Shown here one piece after another: positions 24,888 to 34,536 of a stretch of DNA of 64,000 nt. How positions within the stretch are numbered: position 1 is the stretch's first letter; each line of letters opens with the position of its first letter. Both the position numbers and the translations under genes were made by a program. The notes below the pieces were generated by a model, which searched no databases, was not told where the DNA came from, and worked only from the letters and a program-made list of their open reading frames with translations. This DNA is from Chitinophaga skermanii (GTDB taxonomy: Bacteria; Bacteroidota; Bacteroidia; Chitinophagales; Chitinophagaceae), in assembly GCF_003259335.1 (NCBI RefSeq), contig NZ_QLLL01000001.1:838406-902405 (forward strand), given 5' to 3'.

Positions 24888-26207
24888 ATGAGAAACCCGC
24901 TTAGTTTTAGCTTCCAGAAGCCTACTCCCTGGCTATATTTTGTATTAGTAATTGTTGTGCCTATTTTTCTTGGTATTTCGGTAGCCTATTGGTATCCTCG
25001 CTCGGCTTGGTTGTTTGCGCTTTCGATGGTAGTGCCGTTGGTGGTGGGTATGATTTTATTATTGCGTAATAGGCGGGGGAAAGATGAGATCGTTTTTACG
25101 CGTGATGGGTTTGATTCGTTGGTATATGGAAACATTGCTTATAGCGATATTGTGAAGATCCATAACTCGGTTTGGTTGCCGAAGCCTTCGTTAAAACTGA
25201 GCTTGAAGAATGGCAAGAAAGCAACTTGGTTACTTTCTTACCGGGCGAATTTGTTTAACAATGAAGAAGATATTATACAATTCGAACGCTTTACGGCCCA
25301 GTTAACAATGGAGCTATTGAAGTTTGAAAAGAAAAATCCATTCACTTATATCGTCAATGAACCATCGGCAACCAATATCCCGGAAGGAGCATTAAGTCGC
25401 CAAGCCCAGCAAAGTACAGCGCGTAATAAACGTCCTACATGGATGATACCCGTTACAGCGGTGTTTGCTATTACTGCATTTATTCGTACGTGTGGTAAAG
25501 ATCTCTTCAAAAGAAAAGAGCCTGATTTCGCTAAATATGCCATGGAGCAACGCGCACGTTACGAAGAGAATATTGATCGTTCGAAAGCCGTGATAGATTC
25601 ATTTGTACGTTCACAAGGCGCAATGTATTTATACACGAATGATACAGCCGCTAAGTTAGTGATGTTACCGGATGTAGCCGTTGTGGATGTAACGGGCATA
25701 GAAATGTTCAGAAACCAAATGGCGAATGATAGTTTAGAAAAGTATATTCAACATCCCGATTCTTTTGCATACAAAACGATCGTCATCAGTGGTCGTACTT
25801 TTAAACCCATGACGAAAACGATCTTGAATATGAATGATAGTGCCAACACGACCTTGTATTTCCGAGTATACGATTCTACACTACATATTATTAACGGCTA
25901 CGATCGCAGGCGCAATCCCGGCCCGGTAGATTCTTCGAAGTTCCCTGTGTTCGACATGACCACGGCCATTCCAGTGTACGATGTGAAAGATGTGTATACC
26001 CCCATTAGTGAAACATTTCCAGGCATGCATATGATGTTAGCACAAGTAAAGCACCGGCCAACAACATTTAAAATTTACTTGACAGGAAGGGAGAATGAAG
26101 GCGTTACACGGGAAGTGTTTGATAGGAGTGTAGCAGCATTGGAGAAACAGTTGAAAGCTGTGGAGGTGGATGTATCGGGGTTTGTGAAGAAGACGTTTAA
26201 TGAGTAG
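24888..26207 (+). CDS. Hypothetical membrane protein with PH-like segment
   Basis: A 439-residue protein I cannot name. Two transmembrane helices at about 17-36 and 40-60 are followed by a beta-rich segment (KDEIVFTRDGFDSLVYGNIA, YSDIVKIHNSVWLP, SLKLSLKNGKKATW) with the same topology as the C-terminal domain of the 7398-13095 paralogues, though without clear sequence identity. A third hydrophobic helix (about 187-203) precedes a soluble C-terminal half (230-439) with mixed strands and helices. Monocistronic, with the terminator at 24858 just upstream. Confidence 0.6.
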   Translation: MRNPLSFSFQKPTPWLYFVLVIVVPIFLGISVAYWYPRSAWLFALSMVVPLVVGMILLLRNRRGKDEIVFTRDGFDSLVYGNIAYSDIVKIHNSVWLPKPSLKLSLKNGKKATWLLSYRANLFNNEEDIIQFERFTAQLTMELLKFEKKNPFTYIVNEPSATNIPEGALSRQAQQSTARNKRPTWMIPVTAVFAITAFIRTCGKDLFKRKEPDFAKYAMEQRARYEENIDRSKAVIDSFVRSQGAMYLYTNDTAAKLVMLPDVAVVDVTGIEMFRNQMANDSLEKYIQHPDSFAYKTIVISGRTFKPMTKTILNMNDSANTTLYFRVYDSTLHIINGYDRRRNPGPVDSSKFPVFDMTTAIPVYDVKDVYTPISETFPGMHMMLAQVKHRPTTFKIYLTGRENEGVTREVFDRSVAALEKQLKAVEVDVSGFVKKTFNE

Positions 26208-26288
26208 AGAAGTTTATTATAATAACTATATACTTTCAATATACTTTTGACTTCTCAAATACAACTATCAAGGTAAAGGAAGAAATTA

Positions 26289-26663
26289 ATGCGTGTATTA
26301 TTATCGATTAAGCCAGAATTTGTTGAGAAAATATTTAGTGGCGAAAAGAAGTTTGAGTATAGAAAAGCCATATTTACTAATAAAGATGTTAATAAAATTG
26401 TAGTCTATGCTACAATGCCTGTTGGTAGAATTGTAGGTGAATTTTTGATTGAAGACATTTTGACAAGTTCTCCCAAAGCAATTTGGAATAAAACGAAGGA
26501 GTTTTCTGGTGTACAATATGACTTTTTTAAGTCTTATTTTGATGGGCGTGATAAAGCTTATGCTATTAAAATAGGATCGCCGATATTGTATGCTGAACCA
26601 ATTGATCCCAAAGACATGAATGCGCAATTTGTGACGCCACAATCATTTATGTACTGGGATTAA
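26289..26663 (+). CDS. ASCH-domain (PUA-like) protein
   Basis: A 124-residue cytoplasmic protein with the ASCH pattern: LLSIKPEFVEKIFSGEKKFEYRK at the N-terminus (basic patch for nucleic acid), then KIVVYATMPVGRIVGEF and YAIKIGSPILYAEPI. ASCH folds resemble PUA domains and bind RNA or modified nucleotides; this small stand-alone class is often annotated as a predicted transcriptional regulator. AT-rich relative to its neighbours, so possibly acquired. Its stop codon is directly adjacent to the stop of the convergent gene at 26664. Confidence 0.75.
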   Translation: MRVLLSIKPEFVEKIFSGEKKFEYRKAIFTNKDVNKIVVYATMPVGRIVGEFLIEDILTSSPKAIWNKTKEFSGVQYDFFKSYFDGRDKAYAIKIGSPILYAEPIDPKDMNAQFVTPQSFMYWD

Positions 26664-27158
26664 CTACCGCCTTTTCCAAATCTTCCCCACTAGCTTATGC
26701 AAAGTGCCGCTGGTACTTTCAGATTGCTCGAATAATTTTTTAATTGGAGCGGGTACAGTTGGCGATCGGTATAATAGAACGATATCTACAAACCCGCTCT
26801 TTATGTCTTCATTATACGAAAGAGAACCCCAACTTTTCTTCATAGCACCACCCAGGGCTTTTAACTGGGCTTTCACACAAGTCTTTTCTTCGGGCGACAT
26901 AGCCCAAGGTTCGAATGTATATTTACTACCGGGGCTGATAGAGGCGTGGGTAACTTGTTCATCAGCAAACCAAATAATAATATTCCATTCCCCTTGCTCG
27001 AAATTGCGTAAGAGATAGGAGGTATACCGATCCGATGAAGTCCAGTTTTCAAATCCCAAACCTTCCACCATCTCCAAAAAAGTGCTACGCATCAAACTTG
27101 GTGAGATGATAACATTGTTTGTGATGGTAAAATTCCCAGTATTTGGATCGATGTGCAT
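26664..27158 (-). CDS. Hypothetical protein, 164 residues
   Basis: An unrecognised soluble protein: MHIDPNTGNFTITNNVIISP start, an IIWFADEQVTHASISPG centre, EEKTCVKAQLKALGG helix, a long strand SGFVDIVLLYRS and a basic C-terminus (VGKIWKRR). It resembles the size and layout of small Bacteroidota proteins found next to toxin or effector genes, but there is no diagnostic motif. Divergent from the TPR gene at 27207 with only 48 bp between starts. The ATG at 27158 would give an almost leaderless transcript if the TACTTTTG box at 27163-27170 is used. Confidence 0.55.
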   Translation of the reverse strand: MHIDPNTGNFTITNNVIISPSLMRSTFLEMVEGLGFENWTSSDRYTSYLLRNFEQGEWNIIIWFADEQVTHASISPGSKYTFEPWAMSPEEKTCVKAQLKALGGAMKKSWGSLSYNEDIKSGFVDIVLLYRSPTVPAPIKKLFEQSESTSGTLHKLVGKIWKRR

Positions 27159-27197
27159 GTATCAAAAGTAATAAAATTATATCTTGTGCTTTGATAC
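27159..27197. promoter_or_regulatory. Inverted repeat in a divergent promoter
   Basis: GTATCAAAAG (27159-27168) and CTTTGATAC (27189-27197) are near-perfect inverted copies filling the 48-bp gap between two divergent genes. The left arm read on the minus strand contains TACTTTTG, a full match to the Bacteroidota -7 element TAnnTTTG. Confidence 0.4.
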
Positions 27198-27206
27198 CCT
27201 AACTAT

Positions 27207-28061
27207 ATGAAATATATCTTACTTGCCTTACTGGCACTTTGTAGTATGCAAACTATTGCGCAAGATAAATTCCCGGAAACAGCTCTTGTGGAAGCCTGCT
27301 CAAATAAATTAGATACTATACCTAGAGAGAGAATTCCAGCTGCTATTAATAAGTTGAAGCCTTTAGCCGGTAAAAATTTAGATGCAACTTTACAATTGGG
27401 ATGGTTAAGTAGAAATATCGATCAGTTCAGCCAATCTAACCAATACTATACCCAAGTACTCAATATGGTAGATAAGAAAAGAGATATTAACTATTATATC
27501 ATAGCCATGTTAGAGATGGGGTCGAATAATTACAGGTTAAGGAAATATAAAAAATGTGAACAAATACTTATTGTAGTAGACAAGGAGTTTCCTAATCGTT
27601 CCCTGGCCATGTATTACCTTGGACTTGCATTGTGTATGCAAAAACGATATGATGAAGGGATCAAACGATTAGAGAGCATATATCGACAAAAAAAGATGGA
27701 AGAAGCAGGTATCCTACTTACATTAAATTATATATATGGCGAAAAGGGCGACTATAAAATGGCTATAAAATATGGAGAGATAGCATTGAAGAAAACTGAT
27801 GATTATATTCTAAGGGGCTCGGTTCTCAATAATATTGGTTACTCTAAGGCCATGCTTGGCGATGTAAAAGGAGGAATGGAGATGATAGAGGAAAGCTTAA
27901 AAGTGTACCCTCGTAATAGTTATGCTTATTTAAACCGCGGTAGAATTTACCTAAAATTGAATAAAAAGAAAGAAGCTTGTAAGGAATTTGCTTTAGCCGA
28001 TGCCAACAATGTTGTACCGGGCTTTAGTACGAATTTTATACCGGCTGGGACCTGTCGTTAA
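27207..28061 (+). CDS. Secreted TPR-repeat protein
   Basis: A 284-residue protein with a cleavable signal peptide (about 1-18, ...CSMQTIAQ) and five or six tetratricopeptide repeats, for example MAMYYLGLALCMQKRYDEGI-like helices, YKMAIKYGEIALKKTDDYIL, LNNIGYSKAMLGDVKGGMEM and YAYLNRGRIYLKLNKKKEAC. TPR arrays are protein-protein interaction scaffolds. Location is periplasmic. No enzymatic domain; partner unknown. Confidence 0.8.
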   Translation: MKYILLALLALCSMQTIAQDKFPETALVEACSNKLDTIPRERIPAAINKLKPLAGKNLDATLQLGWLSRNIDQFSQSNQYYTQVLNMVDKKRDINYYIIAMLEMGSNNYRLRKYKKCEQILIVVDKEFPNRSLAMYYLGLALCMQKRYDEGIKRLESIYRQKKMEEAGILLTLNYIYGEKGDYKMAIKYGEIALKKTDDYILRGSVLNNIGYSKAMLGDVKGGMEMIEESLKVYPRNSYAYLNRGRIYLKLNKKKEACKEFALADANNVVPGFSTNFIPAGTCR

Positions 28062-28181
28062 CCAAAAAAATTTTTTTCGATACACATTTTTCACTTAATT
28101 TTTCAGTCGAAGAGTAAAGCAGACCCCCGCCAAGGTCTTTCTTCTTATCGACATCCAAAATCTGTACAACTTAAAGAGAAT

Positions 28182-28206
28182 CAATACTTTTTTTGAGTTA
28201 GTATTG
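28182..28206. promoter_or_regulatory. Inverted repeat just upstream of the sensor gene
   Basis: CAATACT (28182-28188) and AGTATTG (28200-28206) flank an 11-nt T-rich loop and end 8 bp before the start codon at 28215. It could be an operator or an RNA hairpin near the ribosome binding site. Confidence 0.35.
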
Positions 28207-28214
28207 CGTTTTGA

Positions 28215-31166
28215 ATGGCGTTGATGTATATTCGTTATGAACGCATAGCCTTTTATCAACCAAAACGTTTAAGATTGAGGTATTCCACGTTAACTACATG
28301 GTTGCTGCTATTTTTCGTAGCCGGCAGCTATGGTCAAAATCAAACTGCGTTGCCGCAAGTTGTTAACTATCATAGTTACGACTATAAAGCCGGGGTACAA
28401 AACTGGTCGATTGCGCAAGATCAAAGCGGTATTCTTTATTTTGGAAATAGCGAAGGTTTATTAACATTCGACGGCAAATTCTGGCGCAAATACCCTTTGC
28501 CCAATCAAACCATCGTGCGTGCTGTGAAAGTAGGTAGTGATGGCAAGATTTACGTGGGCGGCCAAGATGAATTGGGGTATTTCTCGCCCGATCAACAGGG
28601 CCGTTTGCAATACCATTCCTTTAACCATTTAGTACCGGCGGGCGAAAAGCAGTTTTCTGATATTTGGAGTATTCTTGAGCACGATGGCAGTATCTTCTTC
28701 CATTCTAAGAACAGCATATTCTTGTTGAAAGACGGGGTGATAAAAGTATATAAACCCAATAATAAGTGGGCTTATATGGGTTTATCGAACAACCAAGTGT
28801 ACGCCCAGGAATACGGCGCAGGCTTGTTGAAGTTCGACCATGGTACTTGGAAACCTATCGGTAACAATCCCGATCTTATTCAAACCCCTATCTCGGCTAT
28901 TTTACCTTATGGCAAAGATACCAACCTCGTAGTAACCCTCAAGAAAGGTTTATATCTCCTTCACCAAGAAGAAATTACAAAAAAAGTGACTGAAATAGAC
29001 GAACGTTTGCATAACGATCGTATTTATTGTGCACAAAGGGTAAACGACGAGTGGTTGGCCCTTGGGAGTAATGCTAACGGCGTATTTATCATCGATAAAT
29101 TTGGTCATTTAGTGCAAACGTTTGCATACGCAGAAGGACTGCAAAAGAATAACACCCGTAGCATGTTGCTCGACCGGAATAAGAACCTGTGGATCGGTTT
29201 AGATGACGGTATCGACCAAGTGGCGATCAATAGCGCGGTGAAGTTTATTTACCCCGATAAAAGGAAGCAGGTAACAGGCTACGCCACGCGCATTTTCCAA
29301 AACCACCTTTATGTAGGCACTTCTAACGGGTTATACGCTACAAAGCTCGATATAACTAAGGGTGACTTAAGTTTATCCGATAGTAAATTCTTCGAAGTAC
29401 CGAACACCACCGGGCAAATATGGAGCTTGGAAGAGTTGAATGATCATTTATTTATTGGTCATGAAGAAGGTGCCATGGTTGTGAAAAACCAGGCGGCCTC
29501 GCGTTTGTACACAGGCACAGGCTCTTGGCAATTTAGGCCGGGTAGCCAAGTATTTCCTGCAAAGGATATTATTGCGGGCACTTACACCGGCTTACGACAT
29601 ATTAAGTTCAACGGTACAAGTTTCGAAGACCACGGGCAATTGCAAGGTGTACCTGCATCGCTGCGGTTTATCTCTTTTGATAATGCCGGCAGCACAGTAT
29701 GGGCTTCACACCCGAACCACGGTATTTATAAAATTGATTTAACGCCCGACTTGTCGAAGATTCAGCGATCTACCTTGTTGGGGCAAAATGCCGGGTTACC
29801 GGCCGACCGGGATAATTATATATATAGAGTAAAAAACAGGATTGTAGTAACGGCGCAAAAAGGGGTATACGAATACAACCCTGCCAAGCAAAAATTCGAG
29901 GAAAGCGCGCTACTCAACGGGATATTTAAAAACCGGAAAATCCAATACCTCCACGAAGACAAACAAGGAAACATCTGGTTCATTAGTAATAAACGCACGG
30001 GTGTAATCGACTTTTCAAAACCTACTAAAAGTCACCCGTATACCCTGGTCGATTTCCCGGAACTAGCAGGACTAACTTTAGGCGGCTATGAGTCGATTTA
30101 TTCGTGGAATGATGAAAACATATTCATTGCGGGAAATAAAGGTATTATACACGTTAATTATAAGAAATACCGCAATCAAACTGCCCGTCCAGATGTGCAT
30201 ATTGGCCAAGTGCGATTACCCGGGGCGAATGATAGCACTTTATACGGTGGCTATGGTGCACCTAATAGTAAGAAGCCGCCTTATTTATCGCATAAAAATA
30301 ACGCAGTGCATTTCGAGTTTGCGTCGACTATGTACGAGCAGCTACGCAATATAGAATTCAGTTACCAGTTAGAAGGATTTGATGAAAACTGGTCGGCATG
30401 GACGAATAGGAGTGAAAAAGACTATACGAACCTGCCGCCGGGTGATTATACGTTTAAAGTAAAGGCAAGGAATAACTGGGGGAGCGAATCGAGCGTGGTG
30501 TCCTACACATTTGAAGTAGGAGCCGCTTGGTACGATAGTATATTGATGTATTTAATTTATGTAGTGGCCTTGGTGGCGCTCTTATATTATATACTCCGTT
30601 GGCAAAAGAAGAAGCACCGAGCCGAGCAAGCGCATTTACGGTATTTGCACCAATTGGAGTTAGATAGAAATGAGAAAGAAATCATCCAACTAAAAAACCA
30701 AAAACTTGAAACTGACATAAGTTTCAAAAATTCCGAATTATTGACCATGACGATCAACTTGGTACAAAGGGGAGAGGTGTTAAAAAAAATCAAAGACAAC
30801 ATCACGGCGCTCATGAAATTAGATTCAGGAGAGCATACGCCGGCCTTCCGGAATTTGTTGAAACAAATACGGGAAGTAGAGAAAAGTAACGAAGATTGGG
30901 ACCAGTTTTCCATCCATTTCAACAACGTGAACTTCGACTTTTTCAATGACTTGAAAAGATTGTTCCCGGAAGTGACACCTAACGATTTGAAACTGTGTGC
31001 TTACCTGAGAATGAATTTGTCGACCAAGGAAATTGCGCAACTATTGAATATAACCTTGAAGGCAGTGGAGATTGCGAGGTACCGCCTGCGGAAGAAATTG
31101 CAATTAATGCCGGATACCAACTTATCGGAGTTTTTAATGCATCTTCCGAAAGAGCAGAAGGTGTAA
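28215..31166 (+). CDS. Membrane-anchored one-component sensor with propeller, Y_Y_Y and LuxR-type HTH
   Basis: A 983-residue regulator. A signal/anchor segment (about 24-42) precedes a long periplasmic two-component-regulator-type beta-propeller (Reg_prop repeats such as NWSIAQDQSGILYFGNSEGL, NTRSMLLDRNKNLWIGLDDG). A Y_Y_Y immunoglobulin-like domain follows (FSYQLEGFDENWSAWTN, TNLPPGDYTFKVKARN), then one transmembrane helix (about 775-795), a coiled coil, and a C-terminal HTH (LSTKEIAQLLNITLKAVEIA, then RYRLRKKL). There is no histidine kinase or receiver domain, so the sensed signal must pass directly to the DNA-binding end. It lies 254 bp upstream of a SusCD pair on the same strand, its probable target. 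Confidence 0.88.
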   Translation: MALMYIRYERIAFYQPKRLRLRYSTLTTWLLLFFVAGSYGQNQTALPQVVNYHSYDYKAGVQNWSIAQDQSGILYFGNSEGLLTFDGKFWRKYPLPNQTIVRAVKVGSDGKIYVGGQDELGYFSPDQQGRLQYHSFNHLVPAGEKQFSDIWSILEHDGSIFFHSKNSIFLLKDGVIKVYKPNNKWAYMGLSNNQVYAQEYGAGLLKFDHGTWKPIGNNPDLIQTPISAILPYGKDTNLVVTLKKGLYLLHQEEITKKVTEIDERLHNDRIYCAQRVNDEWLALGSNANGVFIIDKFGHLVQTFAYAEGLQKNNTRSMLLDRNKNLWIGLDDGIDQVAINSAVKFIYPDKRKQVTGYATRIFQNHLYVGTSNGLYATKLDITKGDLSLSDSKFFEVPNTTGQIWSLEELNDHLFIGHEEGAMVVKNQAASRLYTGTGSWQFRPGSQVFPAKDIIAGTYTGLRHIKFNGTSFEDHGQLQGVPASLRFISFDNAGSTVWASHPNHGIYKIDLTPDLSKIQRSTLLGQNAGLPADRDNYIYRVKNRIVVTAQKGVYEYNPAKQKFEESALLNGIFKNRKIQYLHEDKQGNIWFISNKRTGVIDFSKPTKSHPYTLVDFPELAGLTLGGYESIYSWNDENIFIAGNKGIIHVNYKKYRNQTARPDVHIGQVRLPGANDSTLYGGYGAPNSKKPPYLSHKNNAVHFEFASTMYEQLRNIEFSYQLEGFDENWSAWTNRSEKDYTNLPPGDYTFKVKARNNWGSESSVVSYTFEVGAAWYDSILMYLIYVVALVALLYYILRWQKKKHRAEQAHLRYLHQLELDRNEKEIIQLKNQKLETDISFKNSELLTMTINLVQRGEVLKKIKDNITALMKLDSGEHTPAFRNLLKQIREVEKSNEDWDQFSIHFNNVNFDFFNDLKRLFPEVTPNDLKLCAYLRMNLSTKEIAQLLNITLKAVEIARYRLRKKLQLMPDTNLSEFLMHLPKEQKV

Positions 31167-31420
31167 TGCATTGATTTTCATAATACTTTAAGAAGCATGT
31201 AGAGGAGTTGTAGGGCCAGGAAAGCGTAGCGTTTTCAAGATTTTTCCTGGTTGTAGTGTCTTTGTAGTGGTATATGCTATCGATTGCAAAAACTCTTCTA
31301 TCTATTTTTAATTCGAACGTATAAAACTGAAACAACACTAATAATTAGTCCACACAAACAACAAACCAAACAAAACGAATCGGCCACGTAAAATTTAACT
31401 GATTACAATTCATTCCAATT

Positions 31421-34400
31421 ATGAAAAAAATTTCACGTTTCCAGGTGGGGCGCATCACATGTGCCTTGCTTTTGTTTGCAGCTATTATGTTACCGCTGCA
31501 ATTATTGGCACAATCCCGGCAAGTATCGGGTACGGTAAAGAACGATAGGGGAGAATCCTTACCGGGTGTTATTGTACGCGAGAAAGGAACTTCTTCCGGG
31601 GCAGCCTCCAACGAAACCGGTAAATTCACCGTGAATGTTACCGGCGCTAATCCCACTTTGATTTTTAGCTTTATTGGGTACAATACTTTAGAAGTACCGG
31701 TGAATGGTAGAGCTACCATAGATGTAACGTTACAAGTATCGGAAAAAACCTTGGACCAAGTAGTGGTAGTAGGTTATGGTACGATGCGTAAATCCGACAT
31801 CACGGGGTCTATTTCTTCTGTAAGTGCCAAAGACATCAAAGCTACACCAGCCGCTTCTTTATCCCAGGCATTGGCCGGTAGAGCAGCAGGTGTAAAAGTA
31901 TCACAATCATCGAACGCACCAGGTGGTGGTATGACTATCCGTATTCGCGGTGGTAACTCTATCCAAGGAGGTAACGAACCGTTATACGTAATAGATGGCT
32001 ATCCATTGTACAACGAAAGCGGTCCCACCCTAAACCCGAATGATATCGAAAGCATGGAGATTTTAAAAGATGCTTCTGCTACAGCTATCTATGGTTCCCG
32101 TGGTGCAAATGGTGTTATCATCATTACCACGAAAAGAGGTAAAGCTGGTCGCAATAATATCAACTTCGAAAGCTACTACGGTGTGCAAAAAGTACGTAAG
32201 AAATTAGACATGCTCGATGCTACCCAATTCGCCAAGTTGATCAACGAAGGTATCGCTAACAACAATGCAGACAACCTCGCGGCTAATCCCAACTACACAC
32301 CCAAACCACTCGCCTTCACCGATGCACAAATTGCTGCACTCGGCAAAGGAACCGATTGGCAAGATGCTATTTTCCGCGATGCGCCTATGCAAAACTACCA
32401 GTTGACTTTCTCCGGTGGTAACGATAAAACCCAGTACGCCGTTAGCGGTAGCTATTTCGGTCAAGAAGGTATTGTTATCAACTCGGGCTTCGGTCGTGGT
32501 ACCATTAGAATGAACCTCGATCAACAAGTAAGCGATCGTTTCAAAATTAGTACTAGCATGACCGGCGCGTTCTCTCGTGGCCGTTCTGTAAATACTGATG
32601 GCGATGGTGGTGGTAATGCCGGTGTTGTATATGGAGCATTAATTTTCTCTCCTACCGTTCCAATTTACAATGCCGATGGTTCGTACACCATGAACAACCG
32701 TCCTGGTGGTATTTTGATTAGTAACCCGGTAGCTTTAGCCATGGAAACAACCAACAAAACTACAACGAGCCGTTTCCTCGGTAACGTAACAGGTGAATAC
32801 AAAATCATCGAAGGCTTAACGATTAAAACATTGTTGGGTGCTACGATTAACTATGGTAAGAACAACTTCTACCAAACACGTAACGTATATGCAGGTGCTG
32901 CTAACAATGGTAGAGCGTCTATTAATGCTACACAGTACGGTGAATGGTTGAATGAAAACACCTTGAACTTCAATAGAACCTTCAATAAAATTCACAAAGT
33001 TTATGCAACCGTAGGTTACACATTCCAAACTGCGAATTTTGAAACAGTGACAGCGAATGCACAAAACTTCTCGAACGACATTCTCAAGGAAAATAATATC
33101 GGTACAGCACAGCAAACGAACATTGGTGCTTCTGGTAAAAACGACTGGGCTTTACGTTCTTACATCGCCCGTGTAAACTATGGTTTCAGGGATAAATACT
33201 TGGTAACATTAACGGGTCGTGTCGATGGATCTTCTCGTTTTGGTGCGGGTAATAAAAATGCCTTCTTCCCATCTGGGTCACTTGCATGGCGCCTTTCTAA
33301 AGAGCCATTTATGCAATCGATTGAAACAATTGATGACTTGAAAATCCGTGCCAGCTATGGTTTAACGGGTAACCAAGAGATTGGTCAGTACCAATCATTG
33401 GGTTCTTTATCGGTACAGAATTACAACTTTGGTAATGTGTTATCGGTGGGTTATGCACCGAACCGTATTGGTAACCCTAACTTGAAATGGGAAACAACGG
33501 CGCAATTGGATTTCGGGTTTGATTTATCGATGTTTAACAGCCGCGTAGAAGTAACGGTAGATGTTTACCAGAAAGATACCCGCGATTTGTTGTATAACAT
33601 TTCCTTGCCGATTACATCTGGTTACTTTACATCGTTACAGAACGTAGGTAAAGTGCGTAACCAAGGTTTGGAATTCTCTTTGAATACTACCAACGTTACG
33701 GGTAAATTCCAGTGGAATACGAATTTCAACATTGCCTTTAACCGTAACGAGATTATGGATTTGGGTAACGTGAAAGGTGATATTCCTTCTGGCCAAGCGA
33801 GTGGTCACTTGCAATTGGGTAACTCTGGTATTTTACGTGTAGGCTCGCCTATTGGTGTGTTCTTCGGGTATAAAACAGATGGTATTTTCCAAAATGCCGA
33901 CGAGATCAAAAACTCTGCGCAGAAGAATGCTAAACCAGGTGATCGTCGTTTCGTAGACGTAACAGGTGATGGTGTGATTTCTACTGCCGATCGCGTGATT
34001 CTTGGTAAAGCACAACCTGATTTCACTTACGGTTTTACCAATAACTTCTCTTACAAAGGGTTTGATTTATCGGTATTCTTCCAAGGAGTACAAGGCAATA
34101 GCATCTTCAACTTAAACCGATTCGAACAGGAATCTATGACAGGTGTTGCGAACCAATCAACGGCTGTATTAGATCGTTGGACGCCAACTAATCCAAGTAA
34201 AACAATTCCTCGTGCTAACTCAAGCGGTCAACCTTATCAAATTACGGATAGGCAAGTAGAGGATGGTTCGTACTTACGTTTACGTAATATTCAATTGGGT
34301 TACAACTTGCCTGAAAAATGGTTAAAGCGTGTAAACATGACGAGTGTAAAAATCTATGTAAGCGGTCAGAACCTAGCTACATGGACGAAGTACTCTGGAT

Positions 34401-34510
34401 TTGATCCGGAAGTAAGCCGTTTTGGCCAGGATAACTTGAGTATGGGTACTGATTATGGTAGCTACCCTGCTGCGAAAATTTACTTAGTTGGTTTGAACAT
34501 TGGATTGTAA
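31421..34510 (+). CDS. SusC-family TonB-linked outer membrane receptor
   Basis: A 1029-residue receptor without STN domain. Signal peptide about 1-33 (ending LLAQ), carboxypeptidase-regulatory-like domain (VSGTVKNDRGESLPGVIV), SusC motif VVVVGYGTMRKSDITGSISS, plug with GNSIQGGNEPLYVIDGYP and LKDASATAIYGSRGANG, then the barrel including PGDRRFVDVTGDGVISTADR and a final VGLNIGL strand. No FecI/FecR pair stands next to it; instead the propeller-LuxR sensor at 28215 precedes it. SusD follows 26 bp downstream. No glycoside hydrolase lies in the vicinity, so the ligand is not evident. Confidence 0.95.
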   Translation: MKKISRFQVGRITCALLLFAAIMLPLQLLAQSRQVSGTVKNDRGESLPGVIVREKGTSSGAASNETGKFTVNVTGANPTLIFSFIGYNTLEVPVNGRATIDVTLQVSEKTLDQVVVVGYGTMRKSDITGSISSVSAKDIKATPAASLSQALAGRAAGVKVSQSSNAPGGGMTIRIRGGNSIQGGNEPLYVIDGYPLYNESGPTLNPNDIESMEILKDASATAIYGSRGANGVIIITTKRGKAGRNNINFESYYGVQKVRKKLDMLDATQFAKLINEGIANNNADNLAANPNYTPKPLAFTDAQIAALGKGTDWQDAIFRDAPMQNYQLTFSGGNDKTQYAVSGSYFGQEGIVINSGFGRGTIRMNLDQQVSDRFKISTSMTGAFSRGRSVNTDGDGGGNAGVVYGALIFSPTVPIYNADGSYTMNNRPGGILISNPVALAMETTNKTTTSRFLGNVTGEYKIIEGLTIKTLLGATINYGKNNFYQTRNVYAGAANNGRASINATQYGEWLNENTLNFNRTFNKIHKVYATVGYTFQTANFETVTANAQNFSNDILKENNIGTAQQTNIGASGKNDWALRSYIARVNYGFRDKYLVTLTGRVDGSSRFGAGNKNAFFPSGSLAWRLSKEPFMQSIETIDDLKIRASYGLTGNQEIGQYQSLGSLSVQNYNFGNVLSVGYAPNRIGNPNLKWETTAQLDFGFDLSMFNSRVEVTVDVYQKDTRDLLYNISLPITSGYFTSLQNVGKVRNQGLEFSLNTTNVTGKFQWNTNFNIAFNRNEIMDLGNVKGDIPSGQASGHLQLGNSGILRVGSPIGVFFGYKTDGIFQNADEIKNSAQKNAKPGDRRFVDVTGDGVISTADRVILGKAQPDFTYGFTNNFSYKGFDLSVFFQGVQGNSIFNLNRFEQESMTGVANQSTAVLDRWTPTNPSKTIPRANSSGQPYQITDRQVEDGSYLRLRNIQLGYNLPEKWLKRVNMTSVKIYVSGQNLATWTKYSGFDPEVSRFGQDNLSMGTDYGSYPAAKIYLVGLNIGL

Positions 34511-34536
34511 AAATTAGCAACATCAAAAAGAACATT

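Noticed and set aside
28121..28139. AGACC...GGTCT hairpin after the TPR gene as a terminator
   Set aside because: Only five base pairs; not convincing.
31216..31250. CCAGGAAA...TTTCCTGG hairpin after the sensor gene as a terminator
   Set aside because: Loop of 19 nt and no T-run; too weak to call.
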